Assembly: GCA_944323155.1 (NCBI GenBank)
Contig: CALURL010000005.1
Location: forward strand, 51,733-115,732
Direction of reading: 5' to 3'
DNA: 64,000 bases
DNA from: Candidatus Gastranaerophilales bacterium
Lineage (GTDB): Bacteria; Cyanobacteriota; Vampirovibrionia; Gastranaerophilales; Gastranaerophilaceae
This document shows positions 34,378-43,611 of the stretch, one piece after another; the first letter of the stretch is position 1; the number at the start of each line of letters is the position of its first letter. Position numbers and translations under genes: made by a program. Under the pieces are notes generated by a model. The model searched no databases, was not told the origin of the DNA, and saw nothing but the letters and a program-made list of their open reading frames with translations.

Positions 34378-37300
34378 TTATTTTTTGTAGGATAAACTAT
34401 CATTCATCAGAGCAGTTTCAGCATCTTCAAGAAGAATGTTCATATAAAGTATCTTGTTTGCTGTTGCCTGGTCAAGATTGATGAACTCAGCACCTGCGCG
34501 TTCCTTAGAAGCTGACATAACCTTAACATCAGCGTTTATGTCTAAATCTCCATAAGAAATATGTACAGGAACTATATCACCAACTTTCAAATCATTATGG
34601 TGTTTTACAGCTATACCGCCACGTGAAATATCAAGTAATGAATCAATTTGATTGTTTTCAGCTAAATGTACCGGATGTCTGTTGCCTTCAACACTGAATC
34701 GCATATATTGACGTTTATCTATTGAATCAATATTCTCATCAAGAACACGCTGCCTCCATAATTCCTTATACATATCATCTGAAGTTATATTGTCATCATC
34801 GCTATCACTATCGTTATCAGTGTCAGTATCCGTATCAGAATCTGCATCGTCATCAGAGTCTGCATCTGAATCAATATCATCGTCACTGTCATTATCATTA
34901 TCTATGTCTGCATCCGCATCAGAGTCTGCGTCATCATCAGTATCCGTATCGGTATCAGAGTCCGCGTCGTCATCAGTATCTGTATCAGTGTCAGAATCTG
35001 CATCATCATCAGTATCCGTATCGGTATCAGAGTCGGCGTCGTCATCTGTATCTGTGTCGGCATCTGAGTCCGCATCGTCATCGGTATCCGTATCCGCATC
35101 GGCGTCAGAGTCGGCGTCGTCGTCGGTATCCGTATCGGCGTCAGAGTCTGCATCATCATCGGTATCTGAATCGGCATCTGAGTCGGCGTCGTCGTCGGTA
35201 TCCGTATCGGCGTCAGAGTCTGCATCATCATCGGTATCTGAATCTGCATCAGAGTCTGCGTCGTCGTCGGTATCTGTATCTGCGTCAGCATCTGAGTCAG
35301 CGTCGTCGTCGGTATCCGTATCCGCATCGGCGTCAGAGTCTGCATCATCATCAGTATCTGTATCTGCATCAGCATCTGAGTCAGCGTCGTCGTCGGTATC
35401 CGTATCGGAGTCTGCGTCTGAATCGGCATCAGAGTCAGCATCAGCATCAGAATCCGCGTCAGCATCGGAATCTGCGTCGGCATCGGAGTCTGCGTCTGAA
35501 TCGGCATCTGAGTCAGCATCCGCATCAGAATCCGCGTCAGCATCGGAATCACTGTCTGCATCTGAATCTGCATCAGCATCCGCATCAGAGTCTGCGTCTG
35601 AATCGGCATCTGAGTCAGCGTCGGAATCAGAATCACTGTCAGAGTCTGAATCCGCATCTGAATCCGCGTCGGCATCGGAGTCCGAATCACTATCTGCAGG
35701 ATATTCATGATCTTCGTAATAATTACGTTCATTTTCATCTCTGCCAATAGCAGTAACATCTTCAGGTTTTACAGATTGTGCAACCCAATCCAATTCACCT
35801 TCGCCTTCTTTATTTACAGGATTTGTTCTGTCATCAGGTTTTACATAAAAACCGTCTTTTCCCAATGAAATATATTTTCCATCAACATACACATTATCAG
35901 CAACTAATGTCATGTCCTTGCCGCCCTGAACAGGTGAACCTTTAAGATTGACATTTTCTATGGTTAATTTTGAATCAGCCCAATGATGCACACCGTCAAT
36001 CCATTCTGAATCAACCCTTGTATTTGGGTTAATATCTAAAACCTTTATAGTAGCTGTTTCAGGAGTAAGGTCTCCATTTGGTCCATAATAATCCATAGGA
36101 GTATTTGGTACTGAACCTAAGTTTACAATTTTTAACTCAGCCCCGCGGTTAACAATATTAATATCATGTTTAGCAGTTGTTTCATTTATATAAGTATTAC
36201 CAGAAAATTCTGCGTTTATATTTCCAGTTCTGGAAATCATTGTACCAACATTTGTATTATATTTATCATCCAAACCTTTAATATTAACATCACTTATTGC
36301 AAGAACATTCATTTCGCTATTTTCATCGGTTTGGTTAAATGTTAACTTATTATCAGAAGCGCCGATTTTATCACTTGCAATTATTGAAAGTCCTGTTCCT
36401 TCAACATTTGCTTTAGAAGTATCAGATGATGCATTCACTATTGAATATGAATTGCCATTTTTATCGTAATCTGCAATTAATATAGCATTACCGTCAGCTT
36501 TAACATGGTCAAGTCTCATATCAGTACCTTTGCTTGCCATATTAATCACAAGATCATTATTCTGCCCTTGCGTATTTTTAGTTTCAGCATTAATTTTGCC
36601 GTCAACTTTTACATTAATAGACTTATCAAATTCTCTAGCATCAGGGCCTATACCCAAGCCGTCCTTTTTGTCTGTCGTATGAGAACCAATTGTTCCATTT
36701 TCAACATTTATGTCTAAATTACCTTTATTTGAAGTAGAAATTAATGTTTTATCATACCCTGCATTCAAAAGACTTCCATCTTTAATTTTTACAGAAACAT
36801 CTCCTGTAGCTGAAATATAATTGTCATTACTTGAATTGTCACCTATAACTACATTTGAATCATAGTTTTCAACATTAATATCATTACCATTAATCAGACC
36901 TTCTATATTAATACCATCTTTTCCGGTATTATGTATGGTTAAAGAATCTGTTTTAGTATCAATTTTGCCAGAACTTTCGACTTTAATACCTTCTTTTCCA
37001 GAATTTGTAATTACAGAATTTCCCTTTTCATTAGCTGCAATACCTGAAATTTTAATTCCTTGTTCACCTGAATTTGTAATATTTAAAGTTCCATTATTTT
37101 CTCTAACTACGCCATTGCTGGTAATTAGTATTCCATCACCGGTGTTATTTAACGTCAAATTTCCATTCTGGTTTTCAACATTACCTGAAATATTAATTGA
37201 ACCTTTTGAATTATCTATATTTAAATTTCCGTTAGAATTAGAAATTTTTCCTGAAACATCAACGCCTTTTGAACCAGTATTAATGATATTAACATCACCT

Positions 37301-38106
37301 TTACCAAAATTTTTCATATCACCGGCAATTTTTGTTCCGCCATTTTCTCCATAAGATTTTATATAAATTCTTCCATTGTCATTGGCAAATGAATTACCTG
37401 TGTTCATATTATCTGTATTTACAAGATTATTAAACAAATTCTCAGCCTGCTTCATTGATAAAAGCGTTGTTGAATCTTTAACACCAGCCATAACAGAACC
37501 ATTTTGAGAAACATTTACATCCCCTGCTTTAATTTCAACAAGGTCACGTGCAATTACCTTACCGTCAATCGTTACACTGCCATTGCCAGGAGTAAGTGCC
37601 TGTTCATAATTCTGAATTAATTGCGGATTATGGTCAATGTCCCCTTTATATTTTTTGAAAGAGTCTTCTGTAGGCGTTAAAACTGACAAAGAGCCAACAT
37701 TCAAAACACCGCTTGAGCCGACAACCATGCCATTTGGAGAAATAAATATTGCATGACCGTCATAAAAACTTCCGTCACGCATAGAATTTACAATACCGTC
37801 AATTCTTATTGTATTATCAACAAGGTTTACAAACTTAGAGACATTCTGTTCTCCGTATTTGAAAATTAAATTTGCAACATCCCCTTCGCTCAACTGAAAG
37901 TTATGATATTTTCTAAAACCAATATCTCCATTTATTGCTGTAGGGTCTAAATCAAATATATTACCCGGTGCATCAGGATTTGGCCGCCCTTCGGCTCCTG
38001 AAATATTACTTGCTAAAACCTGCAAGCATAAAGTCTGATGCATTAAAAAACAAAAAGTTAGCGTAGATGCGATTAATTTTTGTCTATTAATCTTTATATC
38101 AATCAT
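34378..38106 (-). CDS. TPS-type adhesin with Asp-rich repeats and C-terminal PilZ domain
   Basis: 1242 residues in one frame, ATG at 38106 after AAAGGA. Residues 1-33 are a signal peptide. Residues about 35-175 form a filamentous-haemagglutinin/TPS head ([34 protein letters not shown]). Residues about 270-430 are beta-helix-like repeats (NTGxxGIxIxG). Residues about 804-1104 are Asp-Ser/Ala/Thr repeats. Residues 1130-1230 read as PilZ: RQYMR (RxxxR, 1132-1136) and DISRGG (DxSxxG, 1159-1164), then [12 protein letters not shown] and GAEFINL. TPS heads guide outer-membrane export; PilZ binds cyclic-di-GMP, a cytosolic messenger. No TpsB partner lies nearby. Confidence 0.85.
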   Translation of the reverse strand: MIDIKINRQKLIASTLTFCFLMHQTLCLQVLASNISGAEGRPNPDAPGNIFDLDPTAINGDIGFRKYHNFQLSEGDVANLIFKYGEQNVSKFVNLVDNTIRIDGIVNSMRDGSFYDGHAIFISPNGMVVGSSGVLNVGSLSVLTPTEDSFKKYKGDIDHNPQLIQNYEQALTPGNGSVTIDGKVIARDLVEIKAGDVNVSQNGSVMAGVKDSTTLLSMKQAENLFNNLVNTDNMNTGNSFANDNGRIYIKSYGENGGTKIAGDMKNFGKGDVNIINTGSKGVDVSGKISNSNGNLNIDNSKGSINISGNVENQNGNLTLNNTGDGILITSNGVVRENNGTLNITNSGEQGIKISGIAANEKGNSVITNSGKEGIKVESSGKIDTKTDSLTIHNTGKDGINIEGLINGNDINVENYDSNVVIGDNSSNDNYISATGDVSVKIKDGSLLNAGYDKTLISTSNKGNLDINVENGTIGSHTTDKKDGLGIGPDAREFDKSINVKVDGKINAETKNTQGQNNDLVINMASKGTDMRLDHVKADGNAILIADYDKNGNSYSIVNASSDTSKANVEGTGLSIIASDKIGASDNKLTFNQTDENSEMNVLAISDVNIKGLDDKYNTNVGTMISRTGNINAEFSGNTYINETTAKHDINIVNRGAELKIVNLGSVPNTPMDYYGPNGDLTPETATIKVLDINPNTRVDSEWIDGVHHWADSKLTIENVNLKGSPVQGGKDMTLVADNVYVDGKYISLGKDGFYVKPDDRTNPVNKEGEGELDWVAQSVKPEDVTAIGRDENERNYYEDHEYPADSDSDSDADADSDADSDSDSDSDSDADSDADSDADSDADADADSDADSDSDADADSDADADSDADSDADSDADADSDADADSDADADSDADSDADSDTDTDDDADSDADADTDTDDDADSDADADTDTDDDADSDADADTDTDDDADSDADSDTDDDADSDADTDTDDDADSDADSDTDDDADSDADTDTDDDADSDADADTDTDDDADSDADTDTDDDADSDTDTDTDDDADSDTDTDTDDDADSDTDTDTDDDADSDADADIDNDNDSDDDIDSDADSDDDADSDTDTDTDNDSDSDDDNITSDDMYKELWRQRVLDENIDSIDKRQYMRFSVEGNRHPVHLAENNQIDSLLDISRGGIAVKHHNDLKVGDIVPVHISYGDLDINADVKVMSASKERAGAEFINLDQATANKILYMNILLEDAETALMNDSLSYKK
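34795..35697. repeat. Asp-Ser/Ala/Thr-Asp coding repeat array
   Basis: About 900 bp of GAY-NNN dipeptide codons, encoding DSD, DAD and DTD units, with a higher-order unit near [13 protein letters not shown] in the 3' half. It is strongly acidic and comparable to the Ser-Asp stalks of staphylococcal Sdr proteins. The array is prone to length change by recombination or slippage. Confidence 0.95.
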
Positions 38107-38322
38107 ACCGGATTTCCTTTCACACGTTCCCTAAATTATAAATTTAAGTATTTATAATTGCTTTTATATTTCTGCATTTATATCTTAACAAGAGGATATT
38201 TTGTTTTCTATTAAATATTGACTTATATTACAATTAATTAACAGATTTTTAATTTATTTTTTATTTTTCTTATTAAAATCTCTGATAAAATTTTATTGCT
38301 AATTTATTAATATTTATTACAA

Positions 38323-39777
38323 TTAATTTTTTAATTTTAAATGATAATAATTCAATATTGCGTATGTGATATAGAATACCAACATTAAACAAATCATTTG
38401 AACAAGAGCAGGTAATGATATTAATGAACTAAATATATAGTATAAAAATCCAAACGGAATAAATGAAATTATCATTTTTATTAAAGTTTCAGCCGGAAAT
38501 TTTAACCTTAGCCCAGGAAGAACTATTATTACACTTAAAAAGAAATATAAAAAATTTGCGCCTAATGTAGCAATACCAGCTCCAATTAAACCATACTTAG
38601 GAATAAATACAATATTCAAAATAATATTTGAAATACCTGAGATTAATTTTATTATAAAATCAATATAAGTTTTGTTAGCCAAATGATATTGCAAAGTTGT
38701 ATAATCAGTCAATGCCATAAAAAACGTTCCAAAGGCAAAATAAGGAATTAACTTAAAAGCCACGTGGAATTTTTCGTTTGAAGAAAGCATTTGTACATAA
38801 TCCATTGAATACATAGAGATTAAAACAATTACAGGTAAAGCACTTAATATAAAATATCCTGTAAAACGTGATATTATAGGTCTAACATCTATTCTTTCCT
38901 CATACATGTTTATAATTCTAGGAATAGCCGCAACTGTAATTATTGAAAATATTGTCATTAATAATGGCAGGGTTAAACCATAAGCAACACCAACAATTCC
39001 TACTTCTGAAAATCCATGAATGCTATTCATAATAAATTTGTTGCTCTGATTTATTATCCACGCACTTAATGATGTTGCGGCAATTGGAATTCCATATTTA
39101 TATATAGGTAAAACAGATTCCCATTCTATTTTTTGAAACTTAAACCAGGTTAAAATATCACTTTGATAAACAAGTAACAAGTCGATTAAAGAGATTGAAA
39201 CTCCCATACCCAAAAGCAATCCCATTGCCCCTAAGTTGAAAAATTTTACAAAAAATACTGATAATAAAATTGATGAAAATTGATTTAATATAGTTGTCAG
39301 TGTAAACGATAAAGACTTTAATTGTGCACGCAAAAGCTGCGATAACAATGCTCTTGCAGCAACAGGAATTATCAATAATAAAATAGCTATAAAATATTTT
39401 ACAGGGACATTAAAAAATGAATAAAAATGCGTCCTGAACATAAAAGCAAAAATAAACATTAATGTTAAATTAGAAATAAGCATTAAAACAATAGTCGTCA
39501 AATACTTTGGCATATCCTGGGTTAACTGATGATGCCTGAAAAAACGCAGCCCTGATAAACCAACCCAGTCTGAAAACAATATACAGAGGAATGATAACAT
39601 TGCAATAGATATTGAATATAACCCGTATTGTTCTGGTGATAATATCGCCGTATAAACCGGGACAATAATTGCATTCCCCAACATTCCGCAGAGTTTTGAT
39701 GGAGAATATTTTAACATATCTTTAAAAATTGCCTTTAATTGTTCTTTTTCAACTTCTTTATTTTCTACAAATTCCAT
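38323..39777 (-). CDS. Polysaccharide flippase (Wzx / MOP family)
   Basis: 484 residues with about 12-14 membrane helices through the whole length. The start KYSPSKLCGMLGNAIIVPVY and AILSPEQYGLYSISIAML is typical of oligosaccharide flippases of the MATE-like MOP superfamily. The end NYYHLKLKN is cytosolic. It probably moves lipid-linked glycan repeats across the inner membrane and would serve glycan genes such as those at 19.4-21.2 kb. It stands alone between the adhesin and rimO. Confidence 0.85.
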   Translation of the reverse strand: MEFVENKEVEKEQLKAIFKDMLKYSPSKLCGMLGNAIIVPVYTAILSPEQYGLYSISIAMLSFLCILFSDWVGLSGLRFFRHHQLTQDMPKYLTTIVLMLISNLTLMFIFAFMFRTHFYSFFNVPVKYFIAILLLIIPVAARALLSQLLRAQLKSLSFTLTTILNQFSSILLSVFFVKFFNLGAMGLLLGMGVSISLIDLLLVYQSDILTWFKFQKIEWESVLPIYKYGIPIAATSLSAWIINQSNKFIMNSIHGFSEVGIVGVAYGLTLPLLMTIFSIITVAAIPRIINMYEERIDVRPIISRFTGYFILSALPVIVLISMYSMDYVQMLSSNEKFHVAFKLIPYFAFGTFFMALTDYTTLQYHLANKTYIDFIIKLISGISNIILNIVFIPKYGLIGAGIATLGANFLYFFLSVIIVLPGLRLKFPAETLIKMIISFIPFGFLYYIFSSLISLPALVQMICLMLVFYITYAILNYYHLKLKN

Positions 39778-39839
39778 TACTTAATTCCCTAAAATTTCCT
39801 AAATAATATAAAATTCATTATACAATAAAATTTAAAAAT

Positions 39840-41153
39840 CTATTTTATTATTCCGAACAAATCGTAATCATCAGCGCTTTCTATCAAAACATTTTCGATA
39901 TCTCCCGGAACTACAGCTTTATCAGATTTAGCATATACCAAACCGTCTATCTCAGGAGCGTCATGTTCTGAACGCATTATAATTACACCATCATCGGTTA
40001 TACCTTCAATTATACAAGGAAGAATTTTACCAACATATCCTTCATTCACCTCTCTTGAAATACGTTTTTGTAACTCCATAAGCCTTTTTCTACGTTGTTT
40101 CTTTATCTTTGCAGGAACTTGATCCTCCATGGAATATGAAGCAGTATTTTTTTCCCTTGAGTATTCAAACACACCCATTTTCTCAAAACGCATAGCTTTT
40201 ACAAATTTATACAATTCTTCAAATTGTTCATCAGTTTCACCTGGATATCCGACAATAAAGGCTGTTCTTATAGCCACTCCAGGGATTTTATCTCTTAGTT
40301 TTTGTATAAGCTTTGAATAATCAAAAACCGGACGACGCATTGCTTTAAGTATTTCAGAATTACAATGCTGCAATGGTAAATCAATATATTTTACAACTTT
40401 GTCTAATCTTGCAATCGCCTCTATTAATTCATCGTTCATCTGCGACGGATAAGCATACATAATCCTTATCCAGCCTAAACCGTCTATATTATTAAGTTCT
40501 TCCAGTAATTTCGCGAGTGAATTTTTCCCATACAAATCAATTCCGTAACTTGTAGTGTCCTGCGCTATCAAAACAATCTCTGTAACTCCTTTTGCAACCA
40601 GCGATTTAGCTTCTTCAACAATATTTTCAATCGTCCTTGAATGGTACTCGCCTCTCAGTTGTGGAATTATGCAATAACCGCAATGATAGTTGCAGCCATC
40701 TGCTATTTTTATATAGGAGCTTGAACCAATTGTAATTTGTTGTCTTTCAATGTTTTCAGGATAAATATAATCAGGACGCTCTGAAACTTTTGAAACATAT
40801 TCTCTTTTGCCATTTCCTGCGGCAACTTTGTCTACAACATCGACAATATCCGCAATATCAGAAGTTCCTATCATCCCGGCAAGTTCAGGTATTGCTTTTT
40901 TTAATTCTTCTTTATATTTTTGAGGTAAACAGCCTGTTGCAATAACTTTTTTACCCTCTTGAACCAACTGCAAAATGGTCTGGACAGATTCTTTTTCTGC
41001 ATCATGAATAAATGAGCAAGTATTTACAACTACAATATCAGCATCACGCTCATCAAGCGTAACTTCATGGCCTCTTTGTGCAAGAAGTCCCAACATTAAT
41101 TCTGAATCTACCAAATTTTTTGCGCATCCATGATTTAACAGTGCTATTTTCAT
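39840..41153 (-). CDS. rimO: Ribosomal protein S12 methylthiotransferase RimO
   Basis: 437 residues. The N-terminal MTTase domain starts LLNHGCAKNLVDSELMLG, with further cluster Cys in NTCSF and ATGCLP. The radical SAM motif CNYHCGYCIIPQLRG follows, then GYPGETDEQFEEL and a C-terminal TRAM domain from about residue 370. The N-terminal GCAKNLVDSE is the RimO mark as opposed to MiaB. It adds a methylthio group to an Asp of ribosomal protein S12. Confidence 0.96.
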   Translation of the reverse strand: MKIALLNHGCAKNLVDSELMLGLLAQRGHEVTLDERDADIVVVNTCSFIHDAEKESVQTILQLVQEGKKVIATGCLPQKYKEELKKAIPELAGMIGTSDIADIVDVVDKVAAGNGKREYVSKVSERPDYIYPENIERQQITIGSSSYIKIADGCNYHCGYCIIPQLRGEYHSRTIENIVEEAKSLVAKGVTEIVLIAQDTTSYGIDLYGKNSLAKLLEELNNIDGLGWIRIMYAYPSQMNDELIEAIARLDKVVKYIDLPLQHCNSEILKAMRRPVFDYSKLIQKLRDKIPGVAIRTAFIVGYPGETDEQFEELYKFVKAMRFEKMGVFEYSREKNTASYSMEDQVPAKIKKQRRKRLMELQKRISREVNEGYVGKILPCIIEGITDDGVIIMRSEHDAPEIDGLVYAKSDKAVVPGDIENVLIESADDYDLFGIIK

Positions 41154-41242
41154 ATATTTCCTCTTTTTTAAGAAAATATTAACATGAATAATATTTTTTG
41201 TAATTATTCTTACAAATTAAGTATTCAGGGCTATAGCTAATA

Positions 41243-41302
41243 TTCACTATTTAGTGAATTTATTCAGTATATATTGAATTATTAAAATAAATATGATATT
41301 AT
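41243..41302 (+). promoter_or_regulatory. Twin inverted-repeat operator over a promoter of the 41309 gene
   Basis: Two 16-base inverted repeats, TTCACTATTTAGTGAA (41243-41258) and TTCAGTATATATTGAA (41263-41278), share TTCA-N8-TGAA and lie exactly 20 bases apart, two helix turns. The second overlaps TTGAAT (41274-41279), which with a 17-base spacer and TATTAT (41297-41302) makes a promoter. Only six bases separate that -10 box from the ATG at 41309, so the mRNA would be leaderless. It is consistent with autoregulation, and rimO diverges from the same region. Confidence 0.65.
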
Positions 41303-41308
41303 ATTGAT

Positions 41309-41545
41309 ATGGATAAAGAATTTAAATTAGATATAAATAATATAAATACACAATTAAAATATTTAGCAAACCTTGAAGGCATGAATATGACTATGCTGAA
41401 ATTTGCGGTTAATGAAGTTTTTGACAAAAAAGACAGCGTTAGAAATCTTTACAATAAAATGAAACACAAAACTTTACGAGTTTCAGAACTTGCCGAAATT
41501 GCTGAAATTATGAATTACGAAATAATTCTACGCAAAAAACCTTAA
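41309..41545 (+). CDS. Small probable DNA-binding regulator
   Basis: 78 residues. The central part (LKYLANLEGMNMTMLKFAVN) and the later KTLRVSELAEIAEIMNYEI form short helices like a minimal XRE-type helix-turn-helix, ending in basic LRKKP. Size and layout fit a phage-type or antitoxin-type repressor. No Shine-Dalgarno precedes the ATG; the promoter geometry implies a leaderless transcript. Twin inverted repeats overlap the promoter. It overlaps the end of the convergent SDR gene by 4 bases. Confidence 0.6.
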   Translation: MDKEFKLDINNINTQLKYLANLEGMNMTMLKFAVNEVFDKKDSVRNLYNKMKHKTLRVSELAEIAEIMNYEIILRKKP

Positions 41546-42366
41546 CTTTGATGATTTATTTTGTACTTCAAACCAAATCGAACAATTTTATTTATTGCAC
41601 TTTGAGGGAATTTCGATAAAACTTCCGCCCACTTTGCGTCCGAGCCAACTGTATAAGAAGGTTTAGGCTTTTTCATATTTTCAACTTTTACGATTAAATC
41701 AACAACTTTTTTTACATCTAAACCATTATGCTCATTTTTTAATGCATTTTTTACAAGGTAATTCATCTCTGCATCAAAACCTTTAGTTTCTTTAATGGAT
41801 TTGCTATTGATATTAACAGATTTACCCCATAGCGGTGTTGCAATAACACCAGGTTTTATGGAAATTATTTTTATATTTTTGTGAGTTTCGAGTTGTATTG
41901 CATTAAATAGTATATCAAGTGCACGCTTTGACGCACAATACGGAGCGACAAAAGGGAATATTCCAAAACTTGCCATTGAACTTATATTAATAATTTTGCC
42001 ATTATCATTTACAATATCCAACAGCCTTTGACTAAAATCCAAATGTCCAAAAGTATTAACCTCAAATTGAGTTCTTATACGTTCAACATCTATACTCTCC
42101 ATTACTCCAGCAATAACACATCCTGCGGCATTTATTATTGTGTCAATATTTTTGCTCTTTGACCTGATAAATGCGGCAGCCTGAGCTATTGATGACTTAT
42201 TTTCCATATTTATGTAAAATGGAATAACATTTTCAGAAATATCTTTTAAGTCATTTACGAAATCTTCATTTCTATAACCAGCAAAGACAATATTATCTTT
42301 AGCAAAAGCTTTAGTAAGCGCATTACCTATACCGGATGTTGAACCTGTAATAACAATTGTCTTCAC
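41542..42366 (-). CDS. Short-chain dehydrogenase/reductase
   Basis: 274 residues. Classical SDR motifs: TGSTSGIG near the start for the nucleotide, NAAG (as INAAGCVI), and the catalytic Tyr-x3-Lys in YCASKRAL with Ser in NISSMAS. The N-terminal MKTIVITGSTSG and the KPGVIATPLW block fit the family. The substrate is unknown. It ends 13 bases upstream of the pilC/gspF homologue on the minus strand, so some co-transcription is possible. Confidence 0.88.
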   Translation of the reverse strand: MKTIVITGSTSGIGNALTKAFAKDNIVFAGYRNEDFVNDLKDISENVIPFYINMENKSSIAQAAAFIRSKSKNIDTIINAAGCVIAGVMESIDVERIRTQFEVNTFGHLDFSQRLLDIVNDNGKIINISSMASFGIFPFVAPYCASKRALDILFNAIQLETHKNIKIISIKPGVIATPLWGKSVNINSKSIKETKGFDAEMNYLVKNALKNEHNGLDVKKVVDLIVKVENMKKPKPSYTVGSDAKWAEVLSKFPQSAINKIVRFGLKYKINHQS

Positions 42367-42379
42367 AATATTTCCTTCT

Positions 42380-43603
42380 TTAGTCTGTCATGTAAGAATT
42401 GAACAATGGTAAGTACAAAGCCAATGCAAGTGTTAATACGATACTACCAATAACAATCAACATTATCGGCTCAATCATCTTAGTCATTGTATCAATAATA
42501 CCATCAAGTTTTTTATCAATAAATGCGGTTGCCTGAAGCAGCATATCACCCAAACGACCGGATTGTTCACCGGTTGCAATCATAAACAAAATCATTTTAG
42601 GCATTACACGTGTTGAACGAAGAGCAACAGACAAATGCTGACCTTGCTGTACTTTGGAAGTAGCAGTTTCAATTTTTGTTTTTAATGTATGATTAGTAAG
42701 CGTCATATTTGCAAGATACAAGCATTCAATAATAGGAACACCTGCATCATATGCAACCTGCATTACCGCGATAAAGTTTGCGAAATTTGAAAATTGAATA
42801 AGGTCAGTCAATAAAGGTATTTGTAACGAAATTTCATCAATTTTACGTTTACTTGGCTGCCACCTGAAAAGAAATGTAATAGTTCCAAAAATTGAACCCA
42901 AAATAATCGGAACAAAAAACCAGTATGTTTTCAAGAAAATACCTGCAGACATTAAAGTTGCAGTAATCCAAGGAAGTTCTTTTCCCATACCGTCAAACAT
43001 TTCTTTGAATACCGGAAATACAAACATTAACATTACAAGTACAATAATAACAGCCAGAACGATAACGAACATCGGATACATCAATGTTCCGATAACTTTA
43101 CCTCTAATATTCGCTTCTTTAGTTTGTAATTCCAACAAACGTTCAAGAGTTTTTTCCAATTCACCGGAATCTTCACCGGCTTTACATAGACCGATATAAA
43201 TTTGCCCGAATTGATCAGGGTATTTAGCAACAGTATCTGCAAATGTCGCACCTGCCATAATTTGACGTCTTAATTCTTTTGCAACAAGTCTTACTTTTAA
43301 TTTTGCGGCATCGTTTTCAATAAACATCAAAGATTCAATAATCGGAATACCAGACTGGGCAAGGATTTGAAGTGTTGAAGTAAAGTCCATCTTGTCCTGA
43401 AGACCAAGCTTTTTCATTTTTCCTGCATGGACCTTCTTTTCGGTTTTCTCCTCACCTTCTTTGCCCTTTTCTTCATATACTTTTGTCGGTATAAAGCCTA
43501 ATTTTCTGATACTTTCTCTGGCTTCACGAAGGTCTGCGGCTTCCACCTTACCTTTTACAATATCTTTTGCATTTTTCAGTGCTATATAATTATATATTGC
43601 CAT
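42380..43603 (-). CDS. pilC: Type IV pilus / type II secretion platform protein PilC/GspF
   Basis: 407 residues. Two tandem GspF domains, each with LxxGxPxxExL-type blocks (LAQSGIPIIESLMFIEN at about 87, VAYDAGVPIIECLYLAN at about 290), and three membrane helices (170-195, 220-240, 375-400). ATGEQSGRLGDML is the conserved GExSG motif. It anchors the pilus motor in the inner membrane. Last gene of the pilP-pilQ-pilB-pilC unit, 8 bases after pilB. Confidence 0.95.
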   Translation of the reverse strand: MAIYNYIALKNAKDIVKGKVEAADLREARESIRKLGFIPTKVYEEKGKEGEEKTEKKVHAGKMKKLGLQDKMDFTSTLQILAQSGIPIIESLMFIENDAAKLKVRLVAKELRRQIMAGATFADTVAKYPDQFGQIYIGLCKAGEDSGELEKTLERLLELQTKEANIRGKVIGTLMYPMFVIVLAVIIVLVMLMFVFPVFKEMFDGMGKELPWITATLMSAGIFLKTYWFFVPIILGSIFGTITFLFRWQPSKRKIDEISLQIPLLTDLIQFSNFANFIAVMQVAYDAGVPIIECLYLANMTLTNHTLKTKIETATSKVQQGQHLSVALRSTRVMPKMILFMIATGEQSGRLGDMLLQATAFIDKKLDGIIDTMTKMIEPIMLIVIGSIVLTLALALYLPLFNSYMTD

Positions 43604-43611
43604 TACTTCTC

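Noticed and set aside
34722..35750. Long plus-strand open frames, His/Gln/Tyr-rich or Ser-rich, opposite the adhesin stalk
   Set aside because: They mirror the Asp-X dipeptide repeat in other frames; composition is fully explained by the repeat, and there are no ribosome sites.
36830..37300. Repeated units in the adhesin, considered as a CRISPR array
   Set aside because: The repeats are in frame, imperfect, and code for beta-helix turns; no spacer and repeat structure or cas genes.
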